Below, piece by piece: positions 47,705-56,127 of a stretch of 64,000 nt of DNA. This DNA comes from Candidatus Accumulibacter phosphatis (GTDB taxonomy: Bacteria; Pseudomonadota; Gammaproteobacteria; Burkholderiales; Rhodocyclaceae): NCBI RefSeq assembly GCF_012939955.1, contig NZ_SPMY01000044.1, positions 1-64,000 of the forward strand, given 5' to 3'. Under the pieces are notes generated by a model. The model ran no database searches and had not been told where the DNA came from. It saw nothing but the letters and a program-made list of their open reading frames with translations. Every line of letters begins with the position of its first letter. The first letter of the stretch is position 1. The translations under genes were made by a program, and so were the position numbers.

Positions 47705-48404
47705 ATGAGCGATCATCTCAGCAAGCAATTCGATCTTGAACTGGAACATATTCGGACTCGCATCCTGAAGATGGGGGGGGCTGGTCGAAAGTCAGCTGCA
47801 GACGGCGATCGACGCCTTCAGCAGTGGTGATCTCGAGGCCATGCAGCAGGTCGTCGAACGTGACCGCGAAGTGGACGCCTACGAGGTCGGCATTGACGAG
47901 GACTGCACTCTGCTGATTGCCCGACGGCAGCCGACCGCGCGCGATCTTCGCCTGGTGATGGCCGTTTCGCGTATCGTCACCGACCTTGAGCGCATCGGCG
48001 ACAAGGCGGCGAAGATTGCCAACAAGTCGCGCAAGCTGCACGCGGTTGCTATCCAGCGCATCCCACGCTTGTCCGAAATCCAGCATTGCGCACGGCTGGC
48101 CATCGAGATGTTGCAGAGTGCGCTCGACTCGCTGGCGCGCATGGATATCGATACGGCCCGCCAGGCCATCGGCGCTGACAAGGCGATCGACGCCGCCTTC
48201 GACGCCATCCTGCGGCAATTGATTACCTTCATGATGGAAGATCCGCGAACGATCAGCGAAGCGCTGGACATCATCTGGGTCGTGAAGGCCATCGAACGTG
48301 TCGGTGATCATGCGTCGAACATCGCCGAGAATGTCATCTACATCGTCAGCGGCGAGGATGTTCGGCACACCGGCGCTGCGCGCATGAAAACGGACGAGGC
48401 GTGA
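47705..48404 (+). CDS. phoU: Phosphate signalling protein PhoU (frameshifted)
   Basis: PhoU links phosphate import to PhoR activity and restrains the Pho regulon. It begins at ATG 47705 (MSDHLSKQFDLELEHIRTRIL), but after KMGG the frame shifts. A run of eight G (47773-47780) should be seven to continue as LVESQLQTAIDAF. The rest is a normal PhoU: two three-helix repeats with IVTDLERIGDKAAKIAN and AIERVGDHASNIAENVIY, the metal-binding D/E motifs. Expected length is about 232. It overlaps phoB by four bases (GTGA). Confidence 0.9.
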
Positions 48405-49144
48405 CGACCTTGGAGACCAGCACCCTGGCGCGCGTTCTCGTCGTCGAGGACGACAAGGGTATTCAGGAACTGCTGCGCTTCGCACTGCTGCGCGGCGCTT
48501 ACCAGCCGATTTGCGCCGACAGCGCCGAGCACGCCGAAACCCTCCTGCGCGAGACGCTGCCGGATATTGCCCTGATCGACTGGATGCTGCCCGGCCAGTC
48601 CGGTCTGGCGCTGACCAGTAAGCTGCGCAAGGAGCCACGCACACGCAGCCTGCCCATCATCCTGCTGACCGCTCGCGGCGAAGAGGGGGACCGCATTGCC
48701 GGGCTCGAAGGCGGCGCTGACGACTATGTCGTCAAACCCTTCAGCCCGAAAGAACTCCTGGCGCGGATACAGGCAGTGCTGCGGCGTTGCTCGCCAGAGC
48801 ATGGCAAGGGTACACTCAGCGCTGGACCGATCACGCTCGATACGGTCAGTCACGAAGCCAGCGTCGAGGGACAGCGGATTACCCTGACGCCGACGGAGTT
48901 CCGCTTGCTGCGCTTTCTGATGGCCAGCCCCGGGCGTGTCTATTCGCGTCAGCAACTGCTCGACAACGTCTGGGGGGATCATGTCTTCATCGAAGACCGC
49001 ACGGTCGATATTCACATCCGGCGCCTGCGCGTCGCTCTAGGCGTAGCCGCCGAACATATGGTCGAAACCGTGCGTGGCGCCGGCTACAAGCTGGGTGCCC
49101 GGCCCGGAGCCAAGGATCATGACCATCCGAGTCCCCCCCGGTGA
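48401..49144 (+). CDS. phoB: Phosphate regulon response regulator PhoB
   Basis: OmpR-family regulator of 247 residues. The receiver domain has VLVVEDDKG, phosphoacceptor Asp60 (LIDWMLPGQSG), LTARGEEGD and DYVVKPFSPKEL. The winged-helix DNA-binding domain has LTPTEFRLLRFLMASPGRVYSRQQLLDNVWG and DIHIRRLR. GTG start overlapping the phoU stop. The C-terminus is longer than usual (GARPGAKDHDHPSPPR), ending just before repeat R1. Identity as PhoB rests on its position between phoU and phoR and on motif similarity. Confidence 0.92.
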   Translation: MTTLETSTLARVLVVEDDKGIQELLRFALLRGAYQPICADSAEHAETLLRETLPDIALIDWMLPGQSGLALTSKLRKEPRTRSLPIILLTARGEEGDRIAGLEGGADDYVVKPFSPKELLARIQAVLRRCSPEHGKGTLSAGPITLDTVSHEASVEGQRITLTPTEFRLLRFLMASPGRVYSRQQLLDNVWGDHVFIEDRTVDIHIRRLRVALGVAAEHMVETVRGAGYKLGARPGAKDHDHPSPPR

Positions 49145-49189
49145 TGAAAGCGATGATCGTCTCCCCTCTACCCGGTCTTTCTTCCTCCG

Positions 49190-49365
49190 TCGCGAGAAGC
49201 GAGATTCGTGAGTCGCTTGCGCGACTTTCACATTAACGGTCATGACACGTCGAGACACCCCAAATCATGAAAGTCATGACCGTTTCCCTCTTCCCCCTGC
49301 CCCTTCTCCCGCGAGGGAGAAGGGAGTTTCGTGAGTCGCATGCGCGACTTTCACATTAAGCTTCT
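49190..49365. repeat. Dispersed palindromic repeat R1, third copy
   Basis: Reverse complement of the repeat at 1-197, with the 50-bp hairpin (AACGGTCATGAC and GTCATGACCGTT) at 49235-49284, plus flanking GTCGCTTGCGCGAC and CTTCTCCCGCGAGGGAGAAG palindromes. It fills the 227-bp gap between phoB and phoR and would disrupt or modulate cotranscription of this otherwise coupled pair. Confidence 0.85.
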
Positions 49366-49371
49366 GGCCGC

Positions 49372-50682
49372 GTGAGCCGCTCTGCTGTGTGGTCTGCGAA
49401 GCTTCTGCTGCGCGGCCTCCTGCCGGTTGGCTGCTTCGCTCTGCTGGCCTGGTTGAGTGATGGGCCGGCCTGGGTCTGGGCCGTGGCTGCACTCGCTTGT
49501 ACGCTGCTCGTTTTCGTGCACGCCCGGCAGTTGGCGGCGCTGGCCGCATGGCTCGACGCTCCGGAGAGCCGTCGAATCCCCAAGGCCGGCGGTGCCTGGG
49601 GAGAAATCCTGCGCCAGCTTGCGGACAAACTGGCTGAGGAAACGCGCGGCCGCGAGGAAGTCGAGGCGAGATTGCTATCGTTCAGGGGAGCAATGGACGC
49701 CGTCCCCGATGGGTTGGTGATTCTCGACGCCGACCATCGTATCCAGTGGAGTAATCGCGCCGCGGGCGCGCATCTGGGAATCCGCCTGCCGCGCGACAGC
49801 GGCGTGATCATCGAGCATCTGGTCCGCACGCCAGGTTTCGCCGAGTACCTGGCCAGTCCCGATGTGCATAGCCCCTTCGCTCTGCAGACGCCGGCGGTGC
49901 GAACGCGCATCTACACCATCCGGGTTGTTCCACTCGGTGACGCCAACAAGCTGCTGGTCAGCCTGGACGTGACCGATGCCCGGCGCGTCGAATCGATGCG
50001 CAGCACCTTTGTTGCCAATGTCTCTCACGAACTGCGCACGCCCCTGACCGTGGTCAGTGGCTTTCTGGAGTATTTTACCGACGATGGGGCGCTGGACGCC
50101 GAGCAGCGCAGGCAATTCGCGCGGCGGATGAGTGAGCAGACGGCGCGTATGTTGACTCTCGTCGATGACCTGCTGACGCTGTCGCGGCTGGAAGCAGAGG
50201 ACGCGCCAGCGAGTGAAGAGGCGGTCGATATGGCTGAGCTGCTACTGCAACTGCGCGCCGAAGGGGAAAGTCTCAGCGACGGCCGGCATCGCCTCGAGGT
50301 GATTTGCCAGGGGCCGGCCTTGCGTGGTAATCGCAAGGAGCTACACAGCGCCTTTGGCAATCTGGTGTCGAATGCCATCCGCTACACGCCAGCAGGCGGC
50401 GAGATTGTCATCGAGTGGGCGGTGCGCGACGGGGCAGGCGTTTTTTCGGTTCGCGATTCCGGTGTCGGTGTCGCCGCTGAACATTTGCCACGCCTGACGG
50501 AGCGCTTTTACCGCGTCGACCGCGGCCGTTCGCGTGACACCGGCGGTACCGGTCTCGGCCTGGCGATCGTCAAGCACATTCTCTTGCGTCATCAGGCGAG
50601 CTTGAGCATCGAGTCGGAAGTCGGCGCAGGCAGCACCTTTAGTGCGCTCTTTCCGGACTGGCGTTTGCCACCGCGGACGTGA
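49372..50682 (+). CDS. phoR: Phosphate regulon sensor kinase PhoR
   Basis: Histidine kinase of 436 residues: N-terminal hydrophobic helices (about 13-50), a PAS domain (AMDAVPDGLVILDADHRIQWSNRAA), the H box VSHELRTPLT with His219, and the ATPase core (NLVSNAIRYTPAGGEI, FSVRDSGVGV, GGTGLGLAIVKHI). GTG start at 49372 immediately after repeat R1. No strong ribosome-binding site is visible there, so the start could be shifted. It pairs with PhoB. Confidence 0.92.
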   Translation: MSRSAVWSAKLLLRGLLPVGCFALLAWLSDGPAWVWAVAALACTLLVFVHARQLAALAAWLDAPESRRIPKAGGAWGEILRQLADKLAEETRGREEVEARLLSFRGAMDAVPDGLVILDADHRIQWSNRAAGAHLGIRLPRDSGVIIEHLVRTPGFAEYLASPDVHSPFALQTPAVRTRIYTIRVVPLGDANKLLVSLDVTDARRVESMRSTFVANVSHELRTPLTVVSGFLEYFTDDGALDAEQRRQFARRMSEQTARMLTLVDDLLTLSRLEAEDAPASEEAVDMAELLLQLRAEGESLSDGRHRLEVICQGPALRGNRKELHSAFGNLVSNAIRYTPAGGEIVIEWAVRDGAGVFSVRDSGVGVAAEHLPRLTERFYRVDRGRSRDTGGTGLGLAIVKHILLRHQASLSIESEVGAGSTFSALFPDWRLPPRT

Positions 50683-50745
50683 GCTCCGGCGCGAAAGGAT
50701 GTCCTTCCCATGCGCGCGGCGCATCGGTGTGCCTGGATTTCGGGA

Positions 50746-51894
50746 CTAGCCGCCGCCTGGGAAATCGGCGGGCAATGGTTGCACCGGGTAGTGATCGTCG
50801 TCGATAGGCTTGTTGCCGGGAATTTCGGGCGCCAGCATCTCCGCTCCGAATGGCTTGAGTTCGCCTCCCGTGCTGGCGAGACCGCGCTCGATCTGCTCAG
50901 CAATGTGGTAAATGCCGGCCAGCACACCGCTCGCCGGATCCTCCACCAGTTGCCGCCACATTTCCTCCTGCGCCACATCCAGGGTCTCGCGTAGCTGCGC
51001 TTCCAGCGCCGGCTTTTCCTGAGCGTGCGCGATGGCACCGAAACCGGCTGCTCCCAGCGAGACGACGATTCCGGCGACGCCACCAAGGGCGGCCGCGGCA
51101 GCGCTGGCGCCGCTTTTGATCGCCAACTGGTCCATGAGACTTTCTGCGGTGCGTTCGGCGATTGGCGACAGCCGCGCGTCCGACGGCCCGGCACCGAAGC
51201 CGGCACGCCGCTCGCGCAGGTGCTCCAGCAAGCTTGCATAGGCCGGCAGGGCGGCAATGGGGTCGCTGTAAACCAGGCCATAGAGCGAAGCGTTCTGCGC
51301 GCCAGGTGTCGCGGCAGCAATCGCCGGAATGGCCTGCAGCCGGTGCTCGAATTGGGCCGTCGGTACGTCGTGGCGTCGCCGGATACCCTGCAATTGTTCG
51401 GCCAGCAGCTTGACATACAGGCTCGTCGCTTGTTCGCTGACCGCGTTGGGGTCCACTTCCTCCGCCGCTGGTTCGAGGACGCGCTCCTGGTACTCTTCCT
51501 GCAGATAGGTGGCCAGGCGTCGTACGGCCGGATCGTCCCCCGCTTCGTTCCCCTCCCCATCCCCCATCTTGTACCAGGCCACTTTGATCGACAGCCATTG
51601 CTGGGTCCAATAGCCCGTATACCAGGGGATGAAATCTTCCTCGCCGAGTTCGCGCACTCGGCGCATCCATCCGTCCATGAGTCCGTGCGCGTAGTTTTCA
51701 GCTGCTTCTTGTGCGGCCAGCGACGCGCTGGCAATGTCCTGATCGACCTGCTGCCAGGTCGTTGCAGATACGTGGACGGTAGAATCTCGTTCAGGCGAAC
51801 GTTCGGGAGCCGCACATCCGGCCAGGGACAGCAGCAGTGCGACGACCAGGGCATGGGTCGCCAGGAGCCGGGTCCTGTAGTATGAAGTGTGCAC
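50746..51894 (-). CDS. Predicted lipoprotein of unknown function
   Basis: Protein of 382 residues from GTG 51894, which has AAGGAC four bases upstream; GTG 51942 would add 16 residues. It starts with a lipoprotein signal peptide: hydrophobic LVVALLLSLAGC with the lipidation Cys at about residue 27. The mature part is mainly helical and acidic, with a hydrophobic stretch (GASAAAAALGGVAGIVVSLGAAGFG) about two-thirds along, and ends with a proline-rich tail. A TATAAT on the same strand (51967-51962) may be its -10. I do not recognise a family. It is convergent with phoR. Confidence 0.75.
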   Translation of the reverse strand: MHTSYYRTRLLATHALVVALLLSLAGCAAPERSPERDSTVHVSATTWQQVDQDIASASLAAQEAAENYAHGLMDGWMRRVRELGEEDFIPWYTGYWTQQWLSIKVAWYKMGDGEGNEAGDDPAVRRLATYLQEEYQERVLEPAAEEVDPNAVSEQATSLYVKLLAEQLQGIRRRHDVPTAQFEHRLQAIPAIAAATPGAQNASLYGLVYSDPIAALPAYASLLEHLRERRAGFGAGPSDARLSPIAERTAESLMDQLAIKSGASAAAAALGGVAGIVVSLGAAGFGAIAHAQEKPALEAQLRETLDVAQEEMWRQLVEDPASGVLAGIYHIAEQIERGLASTGGELKPFGAEMLAPEIPGNKPIDDDHYPVQPLPADFPGGG

Positions 51895-52062
51895 CTTGTC
51901 CTTGATCACCCTTTTGCGCGCTGCGGGACGGGGGGCTTTCACAGCGCTCGTCGCTGCTGCAATTATAGTCGGCCAACAAGCTTGCCCCGGCGCCGGGATT
52001 CCCGCGGACGGGGAAGCAGTGGCCGTCCGGCTGTCACCTAAGGTTTACTCCGAGGAGAGAAT

Positions 52063-52545
52063 GTGAACACGCTTCGTTTACTGGCCGTGCTGTGCCTGTT
52101 TTTCGTTGTGCCCAATGTTCAGGCTGTGGACAACCTGAAAGCGTTTCCCGCGGCTGAGCAGGGAATGGCTCGCCATGTCCTGCAGCTCCCGCAGCAGGAA
52201 CAGGCAGAGGAAGCCGACTTGAAGGTCGAACTGGTCGTCGGCAAAATGGCCGAGGTCGACGCGGGGAATCGCTATTTCTTCAGCGGTCGGATTTCCACGG
52301 AAACGATCAGCGGCTGGGGATTCCCGCGCTACATCGTCAGCCAGCTTGGGCCGCTGGCAGGCACTTTGATGGCGATCAATGCGGACGCGCCGAAAGTCCG
52401 GCGCTTTATCGGCCTCGGTGGCGAACCCTATCTCATCCGTTACAACAGTCGCTTGCCGATCGTGGTTTACGCGCCCGAAGGCGTCGAAGTCCGCTATCGA
52501 CTATGGCGAGCCAGCCCCGAGTCGGCGGCAATCGACAGGGGCTGA
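52063..52545 (+). CDS. eco: Ecotin-type serine protease inhibitor
   Basis: Periplasmic ecotin family protein, 160 residues. Signal peptide about 1-21 (LLAVLCLFFVVPNVQA). The mature body follows the family: FPAAEQGMARHVLQLP, DLKVELVVGKMAEVD, SGWGFPRYIVSQ, IRYNSRLPIVVYAPEGVEVRYRLW. The reactive-site loop reads GTLMAINADAPK. The two cysteines that form a disulfide next to the reactive site in E. coli ecotin are both missing (Ala and Ile at the equivalent places), so the loop is unbridged. The GTG start at 52063 has GAGGAG upstream; an ATG two bases earlier is followed by a stop. Confidence 0.88.
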   Translation: MNTLRLLAVLCLFFVVPNVQAVDNLKAFPAAEQGMARHVLQLPQQEQAEEADLKVELVVGKMAEVDAGNRYFFSGRISTETISGWGFPRYIVSQLGPLAGTLMAINADAPKVRRFIGLGGEPYLIRYNSRLPIVVYAPEGVEVRYRLWRASPESAAIDRG

Positions 52546-52579
52546 GCAGCTGCAGTGCACAAGTGATCGTCCAAGCGGC

Positions 52580-52619
52580 TTGTAATTCCTTTTCCGGAGT
52601 GTAAACTTCCCTGAAAAGG
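52580..52619 (+). promoter_or_regulatory. Promoter and inverted-repeat operator of the RES-Xre module
   Basis: TTGTAA (52580-52585) and TAAACT (52602-52607) with a 16-bp spacer. The -10 is bracketed by inverted 7-mers CCTTTTC (52588-52594) and GAAAAGG (52613-52619). The Xre antitoxin downstream would be expected to bind here for autoregulation. Confidence 0.45.
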
Positions 52620-52628
52620 AGAGTTACG

Positions 52629-53066
52629 ATGAGTCTTGCCTATGCTTATCCCGCCAGCCGCTTCGAGCCGGCGATTCTCGTCGATCTGAACCTCCGCTCG
52701 GAACGGCAGCGTTTGTCGAAGTCGGCTCTGCAGGGCTTCTTCAGGTTGGCCGAAGCCTGGAAGCTGCGTGACGACGATGCCCGTGAGTTGCTCGGTGGTC
52801 TATCGAGCAGTGCTTTCTACGAGTGGAAAAAGAACCCGGCGCGCTTGCTCGAAGTCGACCGCATCACCCGTATTTCCTACCTGATCGGCATCTACAAGGC
52901 CTTGCACATTCTTTACGGCGATCTGCTTGCCGACGAATGGCTGAGTCTGCCCAACCGAAACCGGATCTTTGCCGGCCGCACGCCTCTGGCTTATATGCTT
53001 GGCGGTGGCCTGTTGGCCATGCAGACCGTCCGCAAACTGCTCGAAGCGCGTCGTGGTGGAGTCTGA
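52629..53066 (+). CDS. Xre/MbcA/ParS family antitoxin
   Basis: A 145-residue antitoxin. The N-terminal helices contain a Cro-like region (LRDDDARELLGGLSSSAFYEWKK), and the C-terminal toxin-binding domain is IYKALHILYGD, then EWLSLPNRNRIFAGRTPLAYMLGGG. This is the MbcA/ParS/Xre pattern that pairs with RES-domain toxins. AAGGAGA lies upstream of ATG 52629. Its TGA overlaps the toxin ATG by one base (TGATG). Confidence 0.9.
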   Translation: MSLAYAYPASRFEPAILVDLNLRSERQRLSKSALQGFFRLAEAWKLRDDDARELLGGLSSSAFYEWKKNPARLLEVDRITRISYLIGIYKALHILYGDLLADEWLSLPNRNRIFAGRTPLAYMLGGGLLAMQTVRKLLEARRGGV

Positions 53067-53771
53067 TGCTGCCCACGCCGGCAGTCGTCCTTGTGCGCCA
53101 GCTCGACACCGTGCGGCTGATTCCGTCCCGCTTCGCCGACCGGGAGGACTCGGTGCTGAGCACCCTTGCAGAAAATACCGACCATCTGCGCGATCTCTTC
53201 GATCTGGACAACGCCACCAATGAGCGCTTGCTCGCCGAGCAGGGTGGTATGCCGGGGAATAGGTGTTGATGAGCTGGTTTTCGGCGTGCCGAACTTCCGG
53301 ATCATCAACGCCGCGTTCGCCTATCCGCGTCCCGAAGGCAGCCGCTTCAATGACGGTGATCGCGGCGCCTGGTATTGCGCTTTCGAGTTGGCAACGGCGA
53401 TGGCCGAAATCATCTTCCACAAGACGGTCGAGTATCAGGAAATCGACCGTTTCTACGATAGCGTTTGCTATCAGGCGCTGCTGGCGGATTTCAGCGGCCA
53501 GTTCCATGAACTGCGCGATGCGGGTCATGGCGGGACATTTGTCGCCTGTCTCGACCCGAGCAGTTACCTGGTTTCTCAGCAATTGGCAGCGCAGCTGCTC
53601 GACGCCGGTTCGCTGGGCATCGTCTATCCGAGCGTCCGGCGCGCAGGGGGAAGCAACCTGGCGTGCTTCCGGCCAGCGCTGGTCGGTAATCTACGCCGTG
53701 GAGCCGCCTACCGATTGACCTGGAGTGGCTCGCCGCAGCCCGTCGTCGAGCCGATTTCCGCTGGCGCCTAG
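53066..53771 (+). CDS. RES-domain toxin (frameshifted)
   Basis: RES-domain toxins consume NAD+ and arrest growth. The first 62 codons (from ATG 53066, [20 protein letters not shown]) end out of frame after GGMPG; the RES core follows in another frame: [40 protein letters not shown] carries the conserved Arg, Tyr and Glu region. The shift is at four G (53254-53257); three would give [12 protein letters not shown] and one protein of about 234 residues. Its 3' end overlaps galU on the other strand by four bases. If real, the mutation inactivates the toxin while the antitoxin stays intact. Confidence 0.88.
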
Positions 53772-54673
53772 CGCTCTTTTGCTGCCGCGTGTCGGCTCTG
53801 CAGCCACGCCGAGAAGTCGGCGCCGAGTTCGGGGTGTGTTTCGCCGAGTACGACGCTGGCTTGCATCAGGCCCAACTTGCTGCCGCAGTCGTAACGTGTG
53901 CCGTGGTAGCGATAGGCGAGTACCTGTTCGGTGCTGAGCAGCGCGGCGATGCCATCGGTGAGCTGGATTTCGCCACCGGCGCCGCGTGGCTGTTGGCGAA
54001 TCAGGTCAAAAATCGCCGGGGTCAGGACGTAGCGGCCGGCTACCGCCAGATTGGAAGGGGCGACGTTCGGTTGCGGCTTTTCTACCAGGCCGCTGATTCC
54101 GACCAGATCGGGCCCCTGTGGCTGGCCCTTGACGATTCCGTAGCGCTGCGTCTGGTTTCTCGGCACCTCCTGAACGGCCAGGATGCTGCACTGGTGCTCG
54201 GCGAACAGTTCGATCATTTGTTGCATGATCGGTGGGTCGCCAATCATCAGGTCGTCGGCGAGCAGGACGGCAAAGGGTTCGCCGCGCACCAGACGCTCGG
54301 CGCAGAGCACTGCATGGCCGAGACCCAGCGCGCGTGGTTGGCGCACGTAGACGCAGTCCATGTCGTCGGGCTTGATCGAGTGCACCAGCGCCATCAGCTC
54401 GTCCTTGCCGCCGCTGGCAAGTTCTGCTTCCAGCTCGTAGGCGGTGTCGAAGTGGTCTTCGATGGCCCGTTTGTTGCGGCCGGTGACGAAGATCATCTCG
54501 CGAATTCCGGCCGCGTAGGCCTCTTCCACCGCGTACTGGATCAGCGGCTTGTCAACGACGGCCAGCATTTCCTTGGGACTGGCCTTGGTGGCTGGCAGGA
54601 AGCGTGTGCCAAGGCCGGCGACCGGGAAGACTGCTTTTTGAACACGTAAGTCGTGGTTTTTGATATTCATCAT
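53768..54673 (-). CDS. galU: UTP-glucose-1-phosphate uridylyltransferase
   Basis: GalU makes UDP-glucose for surface polysaccharide synthesis. 301 residues: [22 protein letters not shown] carries the nucleotide-binding Gly-rich loop and catalytic Arg, [13 protein letters not shown] follows, then [24 protein letters not shown] and YDCGSKLG at the C-terminus. Start ATG 54673; the next codon is also ATG. It follows the small membrane protein gene (30 bp). Confidence 0.96.
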   Translation of the reverse strand: MMNIKNHDLRVQKAVFPVAGLGTRFLPATKASPKEMLAVVDKPLIQYAVEEAYAAGIREMIFVTGRNKRAIEDHFDTAYELEAELASGGKDELMALVHSIKPDDMDCVYVRQPRALGLGHAVLCAERLVRGEPFAVLLADDLMIGDPPIMQQMIELFAEHQCSILAVQEVPRNQTQRYGIVKGQPQGPDLVGISGLVEKPQPNVAPSNLAVAGRYVLTPAIFDLIRQQPRGAGGEIQLTDGIAALLSTEQVLAYRYHGTRYDCGSKLGLMQASVVLGETHPELGADFSAWLQSRHAAAKER

Positions 54674-54703
54674 GGTTTCCAGTTTGAATGGGTGGCGGCC
54701 TGT

Positions 54704-55021
54704 TCAGGCAATGCGCTCGGTGCTCCACGCCATGCCGCCGAGAACGGCCAGTGCCGAAACGATCATCAGCAGCGCGCAGATCGCGAAGTAGAGCCGTGGA
54801 CGATCCTCGTGGTCGGCGATTGCCAGGATGTGCAGCGCCCCCCAGGTGACGGCCAGCCCAACGAGCAGGGGAATGCCGAGCACCTGCCATTCGATGCTGT
54901 TCAGCGACCACATGCGGCTCTCGTGCCAGGGCACGGCAAGAAAGACGCCAAATGTCCAGAACAAGGCGAGGCTGCCGCAGGCGACGAGGGCTGCGACGGC
55001 GCGGGTGATCCATTTTTCCAT
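54704..55021 (-). CDS. Small membrane protein of unknown function
   Basis: A 105-residue protein with three predicted transmembrane helices (about 7-30, 45-65 and 78-98). AAGGAA is seven bases upstream of ATG 55021. The sequence is unrecognised. It sits between the methyltransferase and galU, all on the minus strand. Confidence 0.7.
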   Translation of the reverse strand: MEKWITRAVAALVACGSLALFWTFGVFLAVPWHESRMWSLNSIEWQVLGIPLLVGLAVTWGALHILAIADHEDRPRLYFAICALLMIVSALAVLGGMAWSTERIA

Positions 55022-55109
55022 GCAAGTTCCTTGCTGACTATGCTGAATATTCTTACGATTCGTCGAGGTGGCAGCGGTCTTGACATTCCCGCGAGTGGCC
55101 AATTAGTGG

Positions 55110-55967
55110 TCAATAAATGAAGCGCTCGCGCAGCTCGTCGAGGTTCAGTTCGTGCAGGATCTGTTCGAGTCGCGTGGCGGCGTTGCCGCGCGCCTGGCCG
55201 GTATGCCTGGCGATGATCAACTCGTTCTTCAGTGAGTGTTCCCAGCCGACGAGTTCGGTCACCGTTAGCTGATAGCCACGCGCTTCGAGTTGCAGGCAAC
55301 GCAGGGCGTTGGTCAGCTGGCTACCGAATTCGCGGGTGTGGATCGGATGGCGCCAGATCTCCGACAGCGCTGTCTTGGTGAAGGACTCGTTCTTCTTGCT
55401 GCGCAGCTGCGCGGCGATTTCCGCCTGACAGCAGGGGACGAGAACGATGAACTGCGCCTGCTTCTCGAACGCGAAGCGAATGGCATCGTCGGTGGCGGTG
55501 TCGCAGGCGTGCAGCGCGGTGACGATGTCGACTCGTTCGGGCAAGGCCGGCGAGTCGATAGCATTCTCGACGCACAGGTTGAGGAAGGACATGCGCGTGA
55601 AGCCGAGTCGTCGAGCCAGCTGGCGTGAGCGATCAACCAGTTCCGGACGCGCTTCGACGCCGTAGATGTGACCGTCGTCCCTGGCCTTGAAAAATAGATC
55701 GTAGAGGATGAAGCCGAGATAGGATTTGCCGGCGCCATGATCGGCCAGGGTCAGGCGGCTGTCGGTGGCGACGAGTTCGGAAAGCAGTGGCTCGATGAAG
55801 TGGAACAGGTGGTGGACCTGCTTGAGTTTGCGCCGGCTGTCCTGGTTGAGCTTGCCGTCGCGGGTCAGGAGGTGCAGTTCCTTGAGCAGTTCGATCGACT
55901 GCCCGGGCCTGATTTCGGGGATCGGCGGCACGTTTGTCCTGAGGCTTGATTGACGAGAGACGTGCAT
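55110..55967 (-). CDS. Class I SAM-dependent methyltransferase
   Basis: A 285-residue protein. After an N-terminal region, the SAM-binding fold shows ADHGAGKSYLGFILYDLFF (motif I-like), IYGVEARPELVDRSRQLARRLGF and VDIVTALHACDTATDDAI, then LVPCCQAEIAAQLR. This matches the Methyltransf_32 type, whose relatives include RNA modifiers, but the substrate is unknown. ATG 55967 is chosen. It is divergent from the rbgA-type gene (160 bp). Confidence 0.85.
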   Translation of the reverse strand: MHVSRQSSLRTNVPPIPEIRPGQSIELLKELHLLTRDGKLNQDSRRKLKQVHHLFHFIEPLLSELVATDSRLTLADHGAGKSYLGFILYDLFFKARDDGHIYGVEARPELVDRSRQLARRLGFTRMSFLNLCVENAIDSPALPERVDIVTALHACDTATDDAIRFAFEKQAQFIVLVPCCQAEIAAQLRSKKNESFTKTALSEIWRHPIHTREFGSQLTNALRCLQLEARGYQLTVTELVGWEHSLKNELIIARHTGQARGNAATRLEQILHELNLDELRERFIY

Positions 55968-56127
55968 TCTAGCGCCTTCGACACGGCTGTGGATGTGGCG
56001 GAAGTGGCGGCGGGCGACAGCTGCAGCAAGCAGGGTGCCAGAAGGGGGTAGAAGGGTACTCGAAGCGCGGCAATAGTGGCCAAGCGGTGGGATAATGGCC
56101 GCTTCTTCACTCAGTCTTTGGATTTTC

